Assembly: GCA_017398685.1 (NCBI GenBank)
Contig: JAFQFH010000026.1
Span: 1 to 35,710, forward strand
Length of the DNA: 35,710 nucleotides
Direction: 5' to 3'
DNA from: Oscillospiraceae bacterium
Lineage (GTDB): Bacteria > Bacillota > Clostridia > Oscillospirales > Oscillospiraceae
Shown: piece after piece, positions 1 to 7,805 of the stretch
Position numbering within the stretch: the first letter of the stretch is position 1
Layout: each line of letters begins with the position of its first letter
Notes under the pieces: model-generated
The model's input: the letters and a program-made list of their open reading frames with translations, nothing else
The model's database searches: none
What the model was told of the DNA's origin: nothing
Program-made: the position numbers and the translations under genes

Positions 1-1081
1 GACGTGCAAACGCAGCAGCGTCAATACGGCCGGCAGCGATTTCCTCAGCAGCCTTGACGGGATCCATACGGCCTGCGCAGACCACGGGCTTGTCGGTGAA
101 CTTCTTGATGTGCTGAACATCTGCCAGGTTGCAGTTCTGGGGCATGTACTGAGGGGGATGAGCCCAGTACCATGCGTCGTAAGTACCGTTGTCGCAGTTG
201 AACATGTCGTAGCCCATGTCACCAAGGTACTTGATGGCCTTCTCGGACTCTTCCATGTCGCGGCCCCATTCCTCAAAGTCGGTCTCATAAGGCATTGCGC
301 CCTTGCCCCAACCCTTGGTCTTGGAGACTACGGAGTAACGCAGGGAGACGGGGAAGTCAGCGCCGGCTTCCTTCTTGATCTCCTGAACTATCTCAACGGG
401 GAAGCGGTAGCGGTTCTCGAAGGAGCCGCCGTACTGGTCGGTACGCTTGTTCCAGTTTTTCATGGTGAACTGGTCAAGCAGGTAGCCTTCGTGGACAGCG
501 TGGATCTCAACGCCGTCAACACCGGCCTCGCGCAGCTTCTTGGCGGTCTGGCCGAAGGCGTAGACCATCTCCTTGATTTCCTCAACGGTCAGGGCGCGGG
601 AGGTAACATCCTCTGCCCAGCGGTTGGGGACCTCGGAGGGAGCGGCGCAGCAGTACTTAACGTCAACGATGGGGCTGGCGATCTTGTTGAGCAGGTCGTT
701 CTTATGCAGAACGGTCATCCAGCCGTTGATAGCCATGGAGCGGCCCATACCGGCAGCCAGCTGAACAAACAGCTTTGCACCGGTCTTGTGGAACTCAACC
801 ATGTACTCCTTGAGCTGCTTGAACATAAGGTCGTTCTTATACAGCCACTTTCTGCCGGGGATACCAAGCTGGTCTTTGACACACTGCATACCGGGCAGGA
901 TAAGGCCAACGCCGTCCTGTGCGCGGTTAAGCAGGAAGTGAGCAGCCTCCTTGTCGAAATGGTTGGGCTCCAGCCAACCGAAAAGGGAGGTGCCGCCCAT
1001 GGAGGTCTGGACTAAGCGGTTTTTGATTTCCACATTGCCGATTTTCCACGGGGTAAACAAGGCATTATACTTTTCGTTCAA
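1..1081 (-). CDS. NADH:flavin oxidoreductase, old yellow enzyme family (3' end outside window)
   Basis: The first 360 residues are visible and form the FMN-binding TIM barrel of the old yellow enzyme family. The N-terminus has the typical LFTPWKIGNVEIKNR signature (residues 8-22). A catalytic-type HAVH segment is followed by GYLLDQF, RTDQYGGSFENRYRF and a late AGRMDP phosphate-binding turn. Family members reduce activated C=C bonds (enoates, dienoyl-CoA, bile-acid intermediates) using NAD(P)H and FMN. Clostridial forms of about 650-670 residues add a 4Fe-4S and an FAD domain. Whether those are present lies beyond the window. The start is TTG at 1081 with AAAGGAAG eight bases upstream; no ATG fits the family N-terminus. 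Expression is probably from the promoter at 1163-1191. The substrate is not deducible. The family call is firm. Confidence 0.93.
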   Translation of the reverse strand, partial: MNEKYNALFTPWKIGNVEIKNRLVQTSMGGTSLFGWLEPNHFDKEAAHFLLNRAQDGVGLILPGMQCVKDQLGIPGRKWLYKNDLMFKQLKEYMVEFHKTGAKLFVQLAAGMGRSMAINGWMTVLHKNDLLNKIASPIVDVKYCCAAPSEVPNRWAEDVTSRALTVEEIKEMVYAFGQTAKKLREAGVDGVEIHAVHEGYLLDQFTMKNWNKRTDQYGGSFENRYRFPVEIVQEIKKEAGADFPVSLRYSVVSKTKGWGKGAMPYETDFEEWGRDMEESEKAIKYLGDMGYDMFNCDNGTYDAWYWAHPPQYMPQNCNLADVQHIKKFTDKPVVCAGRMDPVKAAEEIAAGRIDAAAFAR

Positions 1082-1162
1082 ATACTTCGCTTCCTTTCTT
1101 TTTTCTGAATAGAGACGAAATCTTATTTCTTCCCTGTTTCTGATTTACAGAATGCTAAGGCT

Positions 1163-1191
1163 ATTATAAACGATTGAAGACAATAAATCAA
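1163..1191 (-). promoter_or_regulatory. sigma-A promoter of the OYE reductase gene
   Basis: On the minus strand TTGATT (1186-1191) and a perfect TATAAT (1163-1168) are separated by 17 bases. This places the transcript start near 1156, about 75 bases upstream of the TTG start codon. Confidence 0.75.
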
Positions 1192-1194
1192 TCG

Positions 1195-1208
1195 AAATGT
1201 TAACATTT
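1195..1208. promoter_or_regulatory. candidate operator: 14-bp palindrome upstream of the OYE promoter
   Basis: AAATGTTAACATTT is a perfect 14-bp palindrome lying immediately upstream of the -35 box of the minus-strand promoter. It sits inside a wider inverted repeat, AGACAA (1178-1183) and TTGTCT (1208-1213). The position, around -40 to -53, would suit an activator. The regulator is unknown. The rest of the gap, 1214-1384, holds nothing I could recognise. Confidence 0.4.
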
Positions 1209-1384
1209 TGTCTCATTTATATGCGTATATTTGTTATACATTTTTTCGGGACTTGTCTAATCTCGTTCACTTTTAGACGAAGTTCTTCAATTTTTTTAAG
1301 TATCCTCCGATTTTGCTGCCCGGTCTGTTTTCAAATCGGTGGGCTGGGCCTGAAACTTTTCTTAACGAAATTTTAACACCGAGC

Positions 1385-1413
1385 TTGTAAAGTGTTCAGA
1401 CATAGGGTAAACT
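1385..1413 (+). promoter_or_regulatory. probable sigma-A promoter of the YhhN-family gene
   Basis: TTGTAA (1385-1390), a 17-base spacer and TAAACT (1408-1413) precede the gene at 1454. Each box matches consensus at four of six positions, so this is plausible but not strong. Confidence 0.5.
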
Positions 1414-1453
1414 GGTACGGACTAATACGGCAATATTTCAAAAGGAGGCTGTT

Positions 1454-2151
1454 ATGATTATTTGTTCGGTTTTATGCCTTATTGGTGTTATAAGCCTTAT
1501 TTTCTATGTGAGGGAAAAGCTGCGCGCCTGCTCTGTAAAGGCGCTGATAATCAAGGCCTTTGTGTCTGTGCTTTTTATTGCAGTAGGCTTTTGCGCCCTC
1601 TGGGCCAATGTCAGCCGGGCGGGATTTTTTGTGCTGGGCGGTCTTGTGTGCGGTATTCTGGGTGATATCTGGCTGGACCTTAAGTATATCTACCCGGATG
1701 ACGATACGCCCTTCACCTTCTCCGGCTTTGTGTCCTTTGCGGTGGGACACGTGCTTTTCATATCCGGAATGCTTCTGGACTTCAAAGCTTTTGTCACACC
1801 CTCCGCGCTCTGGATAACTGCCGGGCTGAGCCTTGCCCTGGGCTTTGCCACGGTGCTCTCCGGCCCTTTGATGAAGCTCAACTACGGTAAATTCAAGGGC
1901 ATCTCCATGCTCTACGGGCCGCTGCTTTTCGGCACGGCGCTCATCGCCTTCGTTCTTGGCCGTGCAGCCGGCTTTGAAAATACCGGCCTTACAATGATGT
2001 GCGTTGGCGGGCTGCTTTTTGCCCTTTCCGACCTTGTGCTCTCCGGCACATACTTTGGCGTGGGACGTGACCGGCCTGTGGACATCATTGCCAACTACGC
2101 CTTTACTACGGCGCCCAGTTTACCATCGCCATGGCTATTCTCTTTTTCTGA
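1454..2151 (+). CDS. YhhN/TMEM86-family membrane protein (lysoplasmalogenase-like), frameshifted near the 3' end
   Basis: This is a polytopic membrane protein of the YhhN/TMEM86 family, whose characterised members hydrolyse the vinyl-ether bond of lysoplasmalogens. About seven or eight hydrophobic helices are visible. Family-type polar motifs are GDIWLDL (around residue 76), GHVLFI (around 98) and SDLVL near the C-terminus. The start ATG at 1454 has AAAGGAGG six bases upstream. The open frame runs on to 2239, but its last 45 residues are polar and unlike the family. Adding one T to the TTT at 2102-2104 restores a hydrophobic tail (YYGAQFTIAMAILFF) that stops at TGA 2149-2151, just before the terminator. 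I therefore annotate the end at 2151. The one-base loss is either a sequencing error or a genuine C-terminal disruption. Confidence 0.75.
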
Positions 2152-2159
2152 AAAAACGC

Positions 2160-2200
2160 AAAAAGCCCGGGCAGCATCTTCAGCTGCCCGGGCTTTTGCT
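2160..2200. terminator. bidirectional intrinsic terminator
   Basis: A 15-bp perfect stem (2161-2175 with 2183-2197) has a 7-base loop. An A run lies on its left and a T run on its right, so it can terminate both the YhhN-family gene and the converging repeat-protein gene. Confidence 0.9.
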
Positions 2201-2204
2201 GTAT

Positions 2205-3467
2205 TTACTTTCTCACTTCAAATTCCACTTCTTCTATGAGAAGATCGCCGGTGTCCAGAGTAAACACCAGATTGGCCTCGTATTCCCCGGCCTTAAGGCC
2301 GTCGGCGGGGCGGATGCTCCAGCTTGTGCTGTCTATCTGCCCGGAGGCCACGCTGCCGCCCTTGGTGGTGTTGAGCACAAAGCAGTCCTTGCCCAGACCG
2401 TGGAGGGATACGCTCTTGACCTTCACCGTACCCGCGCCGGTGTTTATAAGGCGGATGGGCCTGAAGCCCATGCTGTCATAGCCTTCTCTCTCATCCTCAA
2501 ACTCCGGCTCCTCAAGCTCGGGGAAGAGATAGTTCAGCTCCAGTATATCACACTTTACAGAGCCCTCCACATCCAGCACCGCCTTTACAGTCAGGCTTCG
2601 CTCAAGCTCGATGGGCTTTTTGTATTCCCTGCCGTTTTCAAGGGGAGAGGTGCCGTCGGTGGTGTAGAGTATCCTTGACCCTTCTATGGGCGAGGCCAGA
2701 CTCAGCCGCTGCTCGCTGCCGTAGCTGCCGGAGGGCAGATTGTGATAGGGCGGCTCCGCCTTGAACTTGAGGGTGAGTCTGCCGCTTCGGTCCACATCGG
2801 AGAGCACCACCTCGCCGTTGCTGCCCATGGTGCAGCGGCCTGCGGTGGTTATGGCGTCGGTCAGCTCAAGGCCCTCGTTTACACGGATCACAGCTCTGCC
2901 GTCGGGGGGCAAGGCATAAGTGCCGTCCGGCTGGAGCAGGAGCCCGTCTATCCGGGCAAGCTTGCTGTAATCTCCGGTCAGCTCTATGTGATAAAGCTCA
3001 GGCTTATCCTCTTCCTGTTCAGGCAGGGCTTCGGCCTCGGCGGGGTCTTCGCTCTGCCCGGCCATGGCGGGGGCGGCCTCTCCCTCATCGGCGGAGGGCT
3101 CGACAGGCTCATGGTCACAGGGTTCGTGGACGATGCCGTCTCCGTTATTATGGACGATACCGCCGTTATTGTAGACCTCGGCGCCGTTGTTGTGGACGAT
3201 GCCGCCATTGTTGTAGACGGTGCCGCCGTTGTTGTAGACGGTGCCGCCGTTATTATAGACGGTGCCGCCGTTGTTGTAGACGGTACCGAAGTTATTTATT
3301 ACGGTTTCGCCGTCGTTGTAATAGGTGCTGTCAAAGTCGTTGATTATCACGTTTTCCATTGAAAGGGGGCTTTTTTCCCCGTCGGGGGCTGCAAAGGCGC
3401 TGACGGAGAGCAGCGACAGCAGCAAAGCCAGAATGAGAACGGTGCACTCAAGATTTCTTCTTTTCAT
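2205..3467 (-). CDS. secreted protein with Asn-Gly heptad repeats and a chitobiase-C-terminal-like domain
   Basis: The predicted product is an exported protein of 420 residues. Residues 1-27 form a signal peptide ending AFA. Residues 50-114 consist of a seven-residue repeat (YNNGGTV and variants with I, H and A), regular enough to suggest a small beta-solenoid. Residues about 115-160 are an acidic Pro/Glu/Ala linker. The segment around SRILYTTDGTSP followed by PIELERSLTVKAV resembles the chitobiase/beta-hexosaminidase C-terminal beta domain common in Gram-positive surface proteins. The last 90 residues form another all-beta domain. ATG 3467 is chosen because GGA lies nine bases upstream and the signal peptide starts there; the open frame extends to 3674 without such support. 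No catalytic motif or sortase signal is seen. A surface adhesin or envelope protein is an inference. Confidence 0.8.
   Translation of the reverse strand: MKRRNLECTVLILALLLSLLSVSAFAAPDGEKSPLSMENVIINDFDSTYYNDGETVINNFGTVYNNGGTVYNNGGTVYNNGGTVYNNGGIVHNNGAEVYNNGGIVHNNGDGIVHEPCDHEPVEPSADEGEAAPAMAGQSEDPAEAEALPEQEEDKPELYHIELTGDYSKLARIDGLLLQPDGTYALPPDGRAVIRVNEGLELTDAITTAGRCTMGSNGEVVLSDVDRSGRLTLKFKAEPPYHNLPSGSYGSEQRLSLASPIEGSRILYTTDGTSPLENGREYKKPIELERSLTVKAVLDVEGSVKCDILELNYLFPELEEPEFEDEREGYDSMGFRPIRLINTGAGTVKVKSVSLHGLGKDCFVLNTTKGGSVASGQIDSTSWSIRPADGLKAGEYEANLVFTLDTGDLLIEEVEFEVRK
3126..3320 (-). repeat. 21-bp in-frame tandem repeat coding for the NNGGTVY heptads
   Basis: About nine copies of a 21-base unit (plus-strand form GTTGTTGTAGACGGTGCCGCC) run head to tail inside the coding region. 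Central copies are nearly identical and the outer ones diverged. Such arrays change copy number readily by slippage, so repeat length may vary between strains. Confidence 0.85.
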
Positions 3468-3540
3468 CGCGGTCATTCCTTTCATTTGTGTATTAATGTC
3501 CTTATGACGGGCTGCGGCGGACTTTGTTCCGCCCACAGGA

Positions 3541-3569
3541 TTGTCAAAGGAAAATTTTTCTGTTAAGAT
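3541..3569 (+). promoter_or_regulatory. sigma-A promoter of the acyltransferase gene
   Basis: TTGTCA (3541-3546), a 17-base spacer and TAAGAT (3564-3569) give a transcript start near 3576, about 25 bases before the TTG start codon. Confidence 0.65.
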
Positions 3570-3599
3570 GGTAAAAGTTTTGAAAGGCGGTGGTCCTGC

Positions 3600-4709
3600 T
3601 TGGAGCAGAAAAAGCGCCAGCACTATCTGGATCTGGTAAAATTCCTGGCTGTAATAAATCTCTGCGCGCTGCACTATTCATGGGCGGGAGACATAGAGTT
3701 TGCGGTGAACATCAGTTTTGCCACGGCTTTCCGCCGCTTTGTCTACGGTTTTTACGCCTGCACGGTGCCTCTTTTCGTGATGGTCAACGGTGCGCTGCTG
3801 TTCAACCGCCCTTTGAACCTGAAAAAGCATTACAAAAGCCTTCTCACCATTTCCCTCCAGTATATTTTCTGGCGGGCGGTGTCCATAGTGCTGATAGGGC
3901 TTTATAATGGCGTGGACTTTGCCTCATGGAACCTGACGAAGATGGTGAACGTTTTCCTTCTTTTGCAGGAGGCGGAGGGTGCGGTCATACACCATCTGTG
4001 GTTTATCCCCATGCTCATCTGCCTTTACGTTTGGTTCCCGCTTCTGAAGGCGGCCTTCGACCAGTGTGAGCACAGCAGCTACGGCGTAAAGCTGCTGCTG
4101 CCCTTTATGGGGATGCTTCTGGTATTCTGCTTTCTGCTGGACGATGTGATGCTCTTCCAGCCGGCCATCCCTGTGCTCAACGCCGCAAATCTGGGAGCCT
4201 TCCGTATGTTCCAGCCCATGTCCAGCCCGCTTTATTCCTGTATGCTGTTTTATTTCATACTGGGCGGGCTTATGCACAAATACAAGGACAAGCTTAATAG
4301 GATCTCAACGCCCCTGTGCCTGGCTGTGGCGCTGCTGTCGGGGCTTGGGCTGTATCTTGAGTGGTGGGTCAACTCCGAACTTATGGGCGCCACCTACGAC
4401 AATATCTTCGCAAGCCACGAAAATCTCCCTGCGGCCTTTCTGGCAGCGGCTGTGTTTATCCTCTGCCAGCGGCTGGAGGCATGGCTTTCCGGGCGCAGAA
4501 AGCTCTGCCGGGTAATGAACACCGTCAGTCAGGAGAGCCTTTCCGTGTACTATTTCCACTGGATACTGCTGTCCACTGTGTTTGAATACCTCCATGTGGC
4601 CGACGGATATATTTTCAACGTTTTCCGCTCGCTTATTCTCTGTGCGGTCTGCGTGCTTCTGAGCCTTCTTTTTAAGAAAATACCCCTGCTTCGCAGGCTT
4701 GTCCACTGA
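3600..4709 (+). CDS. acyltransferase 3 family integral membrane protein
   Basis: This is a membrane O-acyltransferase of the acyltransferase 3 family, which transfers acyl groups (often acetyl) to sugars of envelope polymers or exported glycans. The protein has 369 residues and about ten hydrophobic helices. The N-terminal helix carries the family arrangement LDLVKFLAVINLCALHYSW, whose His (about residue 22) matches the catalytic His at the end of helix 1. HHLWFIPMLI in the middle is the second typical signature. The start is TTG at 3600, with AGGCGG nine bases upstream and the promoter just before it. It is divergent from the heptad-repeat surface protein. The acceptor is unknown. Confidence 0.88.
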   Translation: MEQKKRQHYLDLVKFLAVINLCALHYSWAGDIEFAVNISFATAFRRFVYGFYACTVPLFVMVNGALLFNRPLNLKKHYKSLLTISLQYIFWRAVSIVLIGLYNGVDFASWNLTKMVNVFLLLQEAEGAVIHHLWFIPMLICLYVWFPLLKAAFDQCEHSSYGVKLLLPFMGMLLVFCFLLDDVMLFQPAIPVLNAANLGAFRMFQPMSSPLYSCMLFYFILGGLMHKYKDKLNRISTPLCLAVALLSGLGLYLEWWVNSELMGATYDNIFASHENLPAAFLAAAVFILCQRLEAWLSGRRKLCRVMNTVSQESLSVYYFHWILLSTVFEYLHVADGYIFNVFRSLILCAVCVLLSLLFKKIPLLRRLVH

Positions 4710-4727
4710 CAGTATAAGTTTAATATC

Positions 4728-4758
4728 AAAAAGGGTGCTTGTAAAGGCACCCTTTTTT
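4728..4758. terminator. bidirectional intrinsic terminator
   Basis: AAAAAGGGTGC (4728-4738) pairs with GCACCCTTTTTT (4747-4758). It lies between the converging acyltransferase and dpaB genes and serves both. Confidence 0.9.
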
Positions 4759-4773
4759 CTGTTTGCAAAAAGT

Positions 4774-5346
4774 TTACTTCAAAATGGGCTGAAGCTGCTC
4801 TCCCCGGAGGGCAGCCTCCGCGGTCTCTGCGAGAAGACTAAAGTCCGCCTGCAAGGAGCGGGGCTTATTTACCGCATCGTCCTGCCCGAAGGGCACAAAG
4901 TACACGTTTTTCCGGTTCAGGAGCCGGCCTATGTTCTCAGCCGAGCCGGAGAGGCCGTCGTTGGTGGAAAAAGCGATGACAAGGGGTCTGCCGTTTCTCA
5001 GATGCGCCTTTGCCGCCATGGTGACGGCGCTGTCAGTAATGCCGTGGGCCAGTTTTGCAAGGGTGTTGCCGGTACAGGGGGCTATTATAAGCGCATCCAG
5101 CTTAAGCTTCGGACCCAGCGGTTCAGCCTCCCGGATGCTTTTTATCACGGCCCTGCCGCACAGCGCTTCCAGTCTATCCATGTGCTCCGCTGCCGTACCG
5201 AAACGGCTGTCGGTGGCGGCGGCAGTCTCGCTCATGATGGGAACAAGCTCATAGCTCTCCCTGAGCTTTTCAGCCGCTTCAAAAAGCTTTTCGTATGTAC
5301 AGTAGGAACCGCAAAGCGCCAGCCCCAGTATTCTCTTCTCCTTCAT
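4774..5346 (-). CDS. dpaB: dipicolinate synthase subunit B
   Basis: This is subunit B of dipicolinate synthase (SpoVFB), a flavoprotein-fold subunit. With DpaA it oxidises dihydrodipicolinate (or its hydroxylated precursor) to dipicolinic acid in the mother cell during sporulation. The 190-residue length is normal for the family. Visible signatures are the N-terminal GLALCGSYCTYEK, the central IIAPCTGNTLAKLAHGITDS and the C-terminal NVYFVPFGQDD segment. The start codon overlaps the end of dpaA by four bases (ATGA), so the two are translationally coupled. A terminator follows 15 bases after the stop. This gene is one of the two strongest indications that the organism forms endospores. Confidence 0.95.
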   Translation of the reverse strand: MKEKRILGLALCGSYCTYEKLFEAAEKLRESYELVPIMSETAAATDSRFGTAAEHMDRLEALCGRAVIKSIREAEPLGPKLKLDALIIAPCTGNTLAKLAHGITDSAVTMAAKAHLRNGRPLVIAFSTNDGLSGSAENIGRLLNRKNVYFVPFGQDDAVNKPRSLQADFSLLAETAEAALRGEQLQPILK

Positions 5347-6209
5347 CCCCGTTCCTCCTGCTCATTTATTATTTTGTATATGATCTCTTTCATCAGCATG
5401 GCCGCGCTCAAAGGCGCGCTCTTTCCGGGCAGACCCGGTGCGGCCACCGCGCTCAGCCCGATATTTTCCGCAAGCTTTGCGTCAAAGCCACCGGGGGCGG
5501 AGGCCAGCTCCAGAAGCAGCGTATCATCCCCCATCATGCAAAGGGCAGCGTCGGAAATGACCCGGCCGGGCACCGTATTCACCACCCAGTCAAAGCCGCC
5601 TGCCTCCGCTTCAAGCCTTGAAAACTCCAAAGCCCCAAGTCCGAAGGCCCGTGCCATAGCCAGATCCTCCGCCTTGCGCACCGCCACTGTCACATAAGCC
5701 CCCAGAGCCCTCAGCTTTGCCGCCAGTAGCTTGCCTATCCGCCCCCAGCCGCATATAAGAACATTTGCGCCCTGAGCCGTGCGCCGGCTGTTTTCAAGCA
5801 GCAGACCCAGAGCCCCCTCCGCAGTTATGGCCGCGTTCCCTGCCACAAAGTCGCTGCGGCGCAGCAGATCCTCCGCCTTTACTCCCGCGCGCTGTATGAG
5901 CGCCGCGCTCTCGTCGGAAAACTTTCCCCCGCACAAAAGCTGATGGGGCCAGAGGGCCGAAATGACCTCCTGAGTTCTCAGCACATTGTCGGAAAAGGGC
6001 GTGCTGACAAGGCCCGCACTCTCCGTCGGACAGGGCAGCACCACACAGTCCGCCCCGTATATACAGCTTTGCAGACAGCCCGAGCGCACAAGGCTTGCCG
6101 GAAGACTCAGTTTTTCAAGGGCAAAGCAAAGCACCCGGTGTCCGTCTTCGCTGAGGAGTCTGCCCAGTTCCGCCGCGCGCATATCGCCTCCCACAAGGGC
6201 AAATTTCAC
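5343..6209 (-). CDS. dpaA: dipicolinate synthase subunit A
   Basis: This is subunit A of dipicolinate synthase (SpoVFA), the NAD(P)-dependent dehydrogenase-like partner of DpaB. The N-terminus VKFALVGGDMRAAELGRLL is characteristic. A second Rossmann motif, ICGWGRIGK (residues 152-160), binds the nucleotide. The product has 288 residues. I choose GTG 6209 because GGAGG (6218-6222) lies eight bases upstream and the protein then begins directly with the family N-terminus; a GTG at 6224 would add five residues with no binding site. The gene starts an operon with dpaB. A sporulation sigma-factor promoter is expected upstream, but no convincing one was found by eye in 6223-6300. Confidence 0.94.
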   Translation of the reverse strand: MKFALVGGDMRAAELGRLLSEDGHRVLCFALEKLSLPASLVRSGCLQSCIYGADCVVLPCPTESAGLVSTPFSDNVLRTQEVISALWPHQLLCGGKFSDESAALIQRAGVKAEDLLRRSDFVAGNAAITAEGALGLLLENSRRTAQGANVLICGWGRIGKLLAAKLRALGAYVTVAVRKAEDLAMARAFGLGALEFSRLEAEAGGFDWVVNTVPGRVISDAALCMMGDDTLLLELASAPGGFDAKLAENIGLSAVAAPGLPGKSAPLSAAMLMKEIIYKIINEQEERG

Positions 6210-6241
6210 CTGCACCACCTCCACAAATTCATATTATTCGG

Positions 6242-6271
6242 TTGCTTTTCCCCTTGTTCCTGTGCTATACT
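6242..6271 (+). promoter_or_regulatory. probable sigma-A promoter of the dihydrofolate reductase gene
   Basis: TTGCTT (6242-6247), an 18-base spacer and TATACT (6266-6271) lie about 95 bases upstream of the start codon. The -10 box is good and the -35 box fair. Confidence 0.55.
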
Positions 6272-6365
6272 GTCACGAACTTGAAAAAGGCGAATGTCCT
6301 GAGTTTTCAGGCGAAATTCCGGCCCCTGCACGGCAGCGGGGCTTTGGGAACGAAAGGATGTTTAT

Positions 6366-6863
6366 ATGGAAGCAATAGTCGCGGTATATTCCGATTGGGG
6401 CATTGGCGCAGAGGGTACGCAGCCTCTGGTGCTGCATGCGGACAGGGCATTTTTCCGACAGAAGACCGAGGGCGCGGCAATAATCGTGGGCCGCAGCACC
6501 CTTGCGGACTTTCCCGGCGGCAAGCCCCTGAAAGGCCGCTTCAATATCGTTATGACCCGCCGTCCGGTGGAAATCGAGGGCGCCTTTGTGGCAAAGGATG
6601 TGCCTACGGCCTTAGAAAAGGCAAAGGAGCACGAAAAGGTCTTCGTGGTGGGTGGCGCCACTGTGTATATGCAGTTTTTCCCCCATCTTGAGCGGGTATA
6701 TATTACCCAGATAGACGCCCAGCCCGAGTGCACGGCCTTCTTCCCCAATCTGGACAGAAATCCGGACTGGCGCTGCACAGAGGAAGGCCCCTGGCAGGAT
6801 GAGAACGGCGTGCGCTATCGGTTTTGCGTTTACGAAAAGTGCAAAAGCGAGGTTCCGGGATAA
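6366..6863 (+). CDS. folA: dihydrofolate reductase
   Basis: Dihydrofolate reductase reduces dihydrofolate to tetrahydrofolate with NADPH in the cytoplasm. The 165 residues match the usual length. Visible motifs are WGIGAEGTQP (Met20-loop region, 11-20), the catalytic acid in HADRAFF (D26), IIVGRSTLADFP for the adenine side of NADPH, and VVGGATVY (94-101). The start ATG 6366 follows GAAAGGATG at a suitable distance. No thyA lies next to it. The gene stands between the sporulation genes dpaAB and spoIID, and its last 34 bases overlap the end of spoIID tail-to-tail. No terminator separates the two, so antisense read-through is possible. The sequence is somewhat divergent (the usual Pro-Trp after the Met20 loop is absent), so a related pyrimidine reductase-like enzyme is a minor alternative. 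Confidence 0.85.
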   Translation: MEAIVAVYSDWGIGAEGTQPLVLHADRAFFRQKTEGAAIIVGRSTLADFPGGKPLKGRFNIVMTRRPVEIEGAFVAKDVPTALEKAKEHEKVFVVGGATVYMQFFPHLERVYITQIDAQPECTAFFPNLDRNPDWRCTEEGPWQDENGVRYRFCVYEKCKSEVPG

Positions 6864-7792
6864 TAGTGGGATAAAATGCTCTCATAACCGGCGCCCGCCT
6901 CCGCCATGAGCTTGGCTCCGTACTGGCTCATGCCCACGCCGTGACCGTAACCGGCTACGGTGAAGACGAAGTCTGTGCCGTCATAGGAAAGCTGAAAATC
7001 CGTAGAGCGCAGGGAGAAGAGCTGGCGAAGCCTTGTCCCCGCCACGCTCACACCGCCTATGTCAAGGCTGTCCACCCGGCCGGAAGCGCTTTCCCTTGTC
7101 CGGCCCAGCCAGCTCTCCGGCGCACCGCTGAGATCCGCCTGCGGGTATTCCGAGAGTATGGCATCACGCAGATCCAGAGCGGCCACCCGGACCTGGCTTA
7201 TGAGCTGGGGCAGGTTTTCCGCAGTCTCGGGGCTGGGTACGGAGATGAGGTATGGGGTCGGGTTCCATATCTGGGAGCTGTTCTCGGTGGCCCCGGCAGA
7301 GGAGGAGTGGAAGGCAGCCAGCACCGGCTGCCCCTGATAGCTCAGATACTCCCCGGCGCTGGCTGTGACGGCGGCGCTGACCATGGCGCGGTATTTTCCG
7401 TAGTCTGCGCCCCAGCGTTCTTTGAGCGCCTCGTCGCTCATCCAGGCCTGACAGCAGCCGCTGTATGAGCAGATGTCGGCATTTTCGTGCCGGCTGAGCC
7501 CGGTGCAGTACATGGCATAGGTCCTTGCGGCTACGGCCTGGGCCTTCAGTGCCTCGGCGGGAAAAAGGGCTGGCATCTCCGCCGCCACCACGCCCACAAG
7601 ATAGCTGTGCATGTCCATGTCCGTAACATTGTCCCCGTCCTTAAGGCGGATGTACCGGGTCTGCTCCGTTTGCACAAGGGCCTCTTCCGGCTCCGACTTT
7701 GCCTGGAGCGAGCGGACAAGCGAGAATGCAAAGGGCGCGGTAAAGGCCAGAAACAGCACAGCATACGAGATTATCAGCGTTTTTCTCAGCAT
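6830..7792 (-). CDS. spoIID: stage II sporulation protein D, septal peptidoglycan lytic transglycosylase
   Basis: SpoIID is a membrane-anchored lytic transglycosylase which, with SpoIIM and SpoIIP, thins septal peptidoglycan to drive forespore engulfment. Residues 7-28 form the N-terminal anchor. The catalytic Glu is in VVAAEMP (E72), followed by FPAEALKAQAVAARTYA. The cysteine-rich HENADICSYSGCCQAW segment (102-117) corresponds to the zinc-binding loop of clostridial SpoIID. AFHSSSAGATE and the C-terminal GYGHGVGMSQYGA box complete the signature. The 320-residue length is normal. spoIIM and spoIIP are not nearby. The 3' end overlaps the dihydrofolate reductase gene by 34 bases. Confidence 0.93.
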   Translation of the reverse strand: MLRKTLIISYAVLFLAFTAPFAFSLVRSLQAKSEPEEALVQTEQTRYIRLKDGDNVTDMDMHSYLVGVVAAEMPALFPAEALKAQAVAARTYAMYCTGLSRHENADICSYSGCCQAWMSDEALKERWGADYGKYRAMVSAAVTASAGEYLSYQGQPVLAAFHSSSAGATENSSQIWNPTPYLISVPSPETAENLPQLISQVRVAALDLRDAILSEYPQADLSGAPESWLGRTRESASGRVDSLDIGGVSVAGTRLRQLFSLRSTDFQLSYDGTDFVFTVAGYGHGVGMSQYGAKLMAEAGAGYESILSHYYPGTSLLHFS

Positions 7793-7805
7793 ATTTCCTC
7801 CATAC

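Noticed and set aside
110-1015. Plus-strand open frame of 301 codons opposite the OYE reductase.
   Set aside because: It is antisense to a clear enzyme gene, has no binding site, and its translation resembles no family.
1214-1384. A short minus-strand frame after GGAGG near 1304-1308.
   Set aside because: No start codon at a usable distance leads to more than a few codons of recognisable protein.
2004-2678. Plus-strand open frame across the terminator at 2160-2200.
   Set aside because: It runs through a strong terminator and antisense to the repeat protein.
3126-3320. Regular repeats that could suggest a CRISPR array.
   Set aside because: Units are 21 bases, contiguous without spacers, in frame and translated into heptads.
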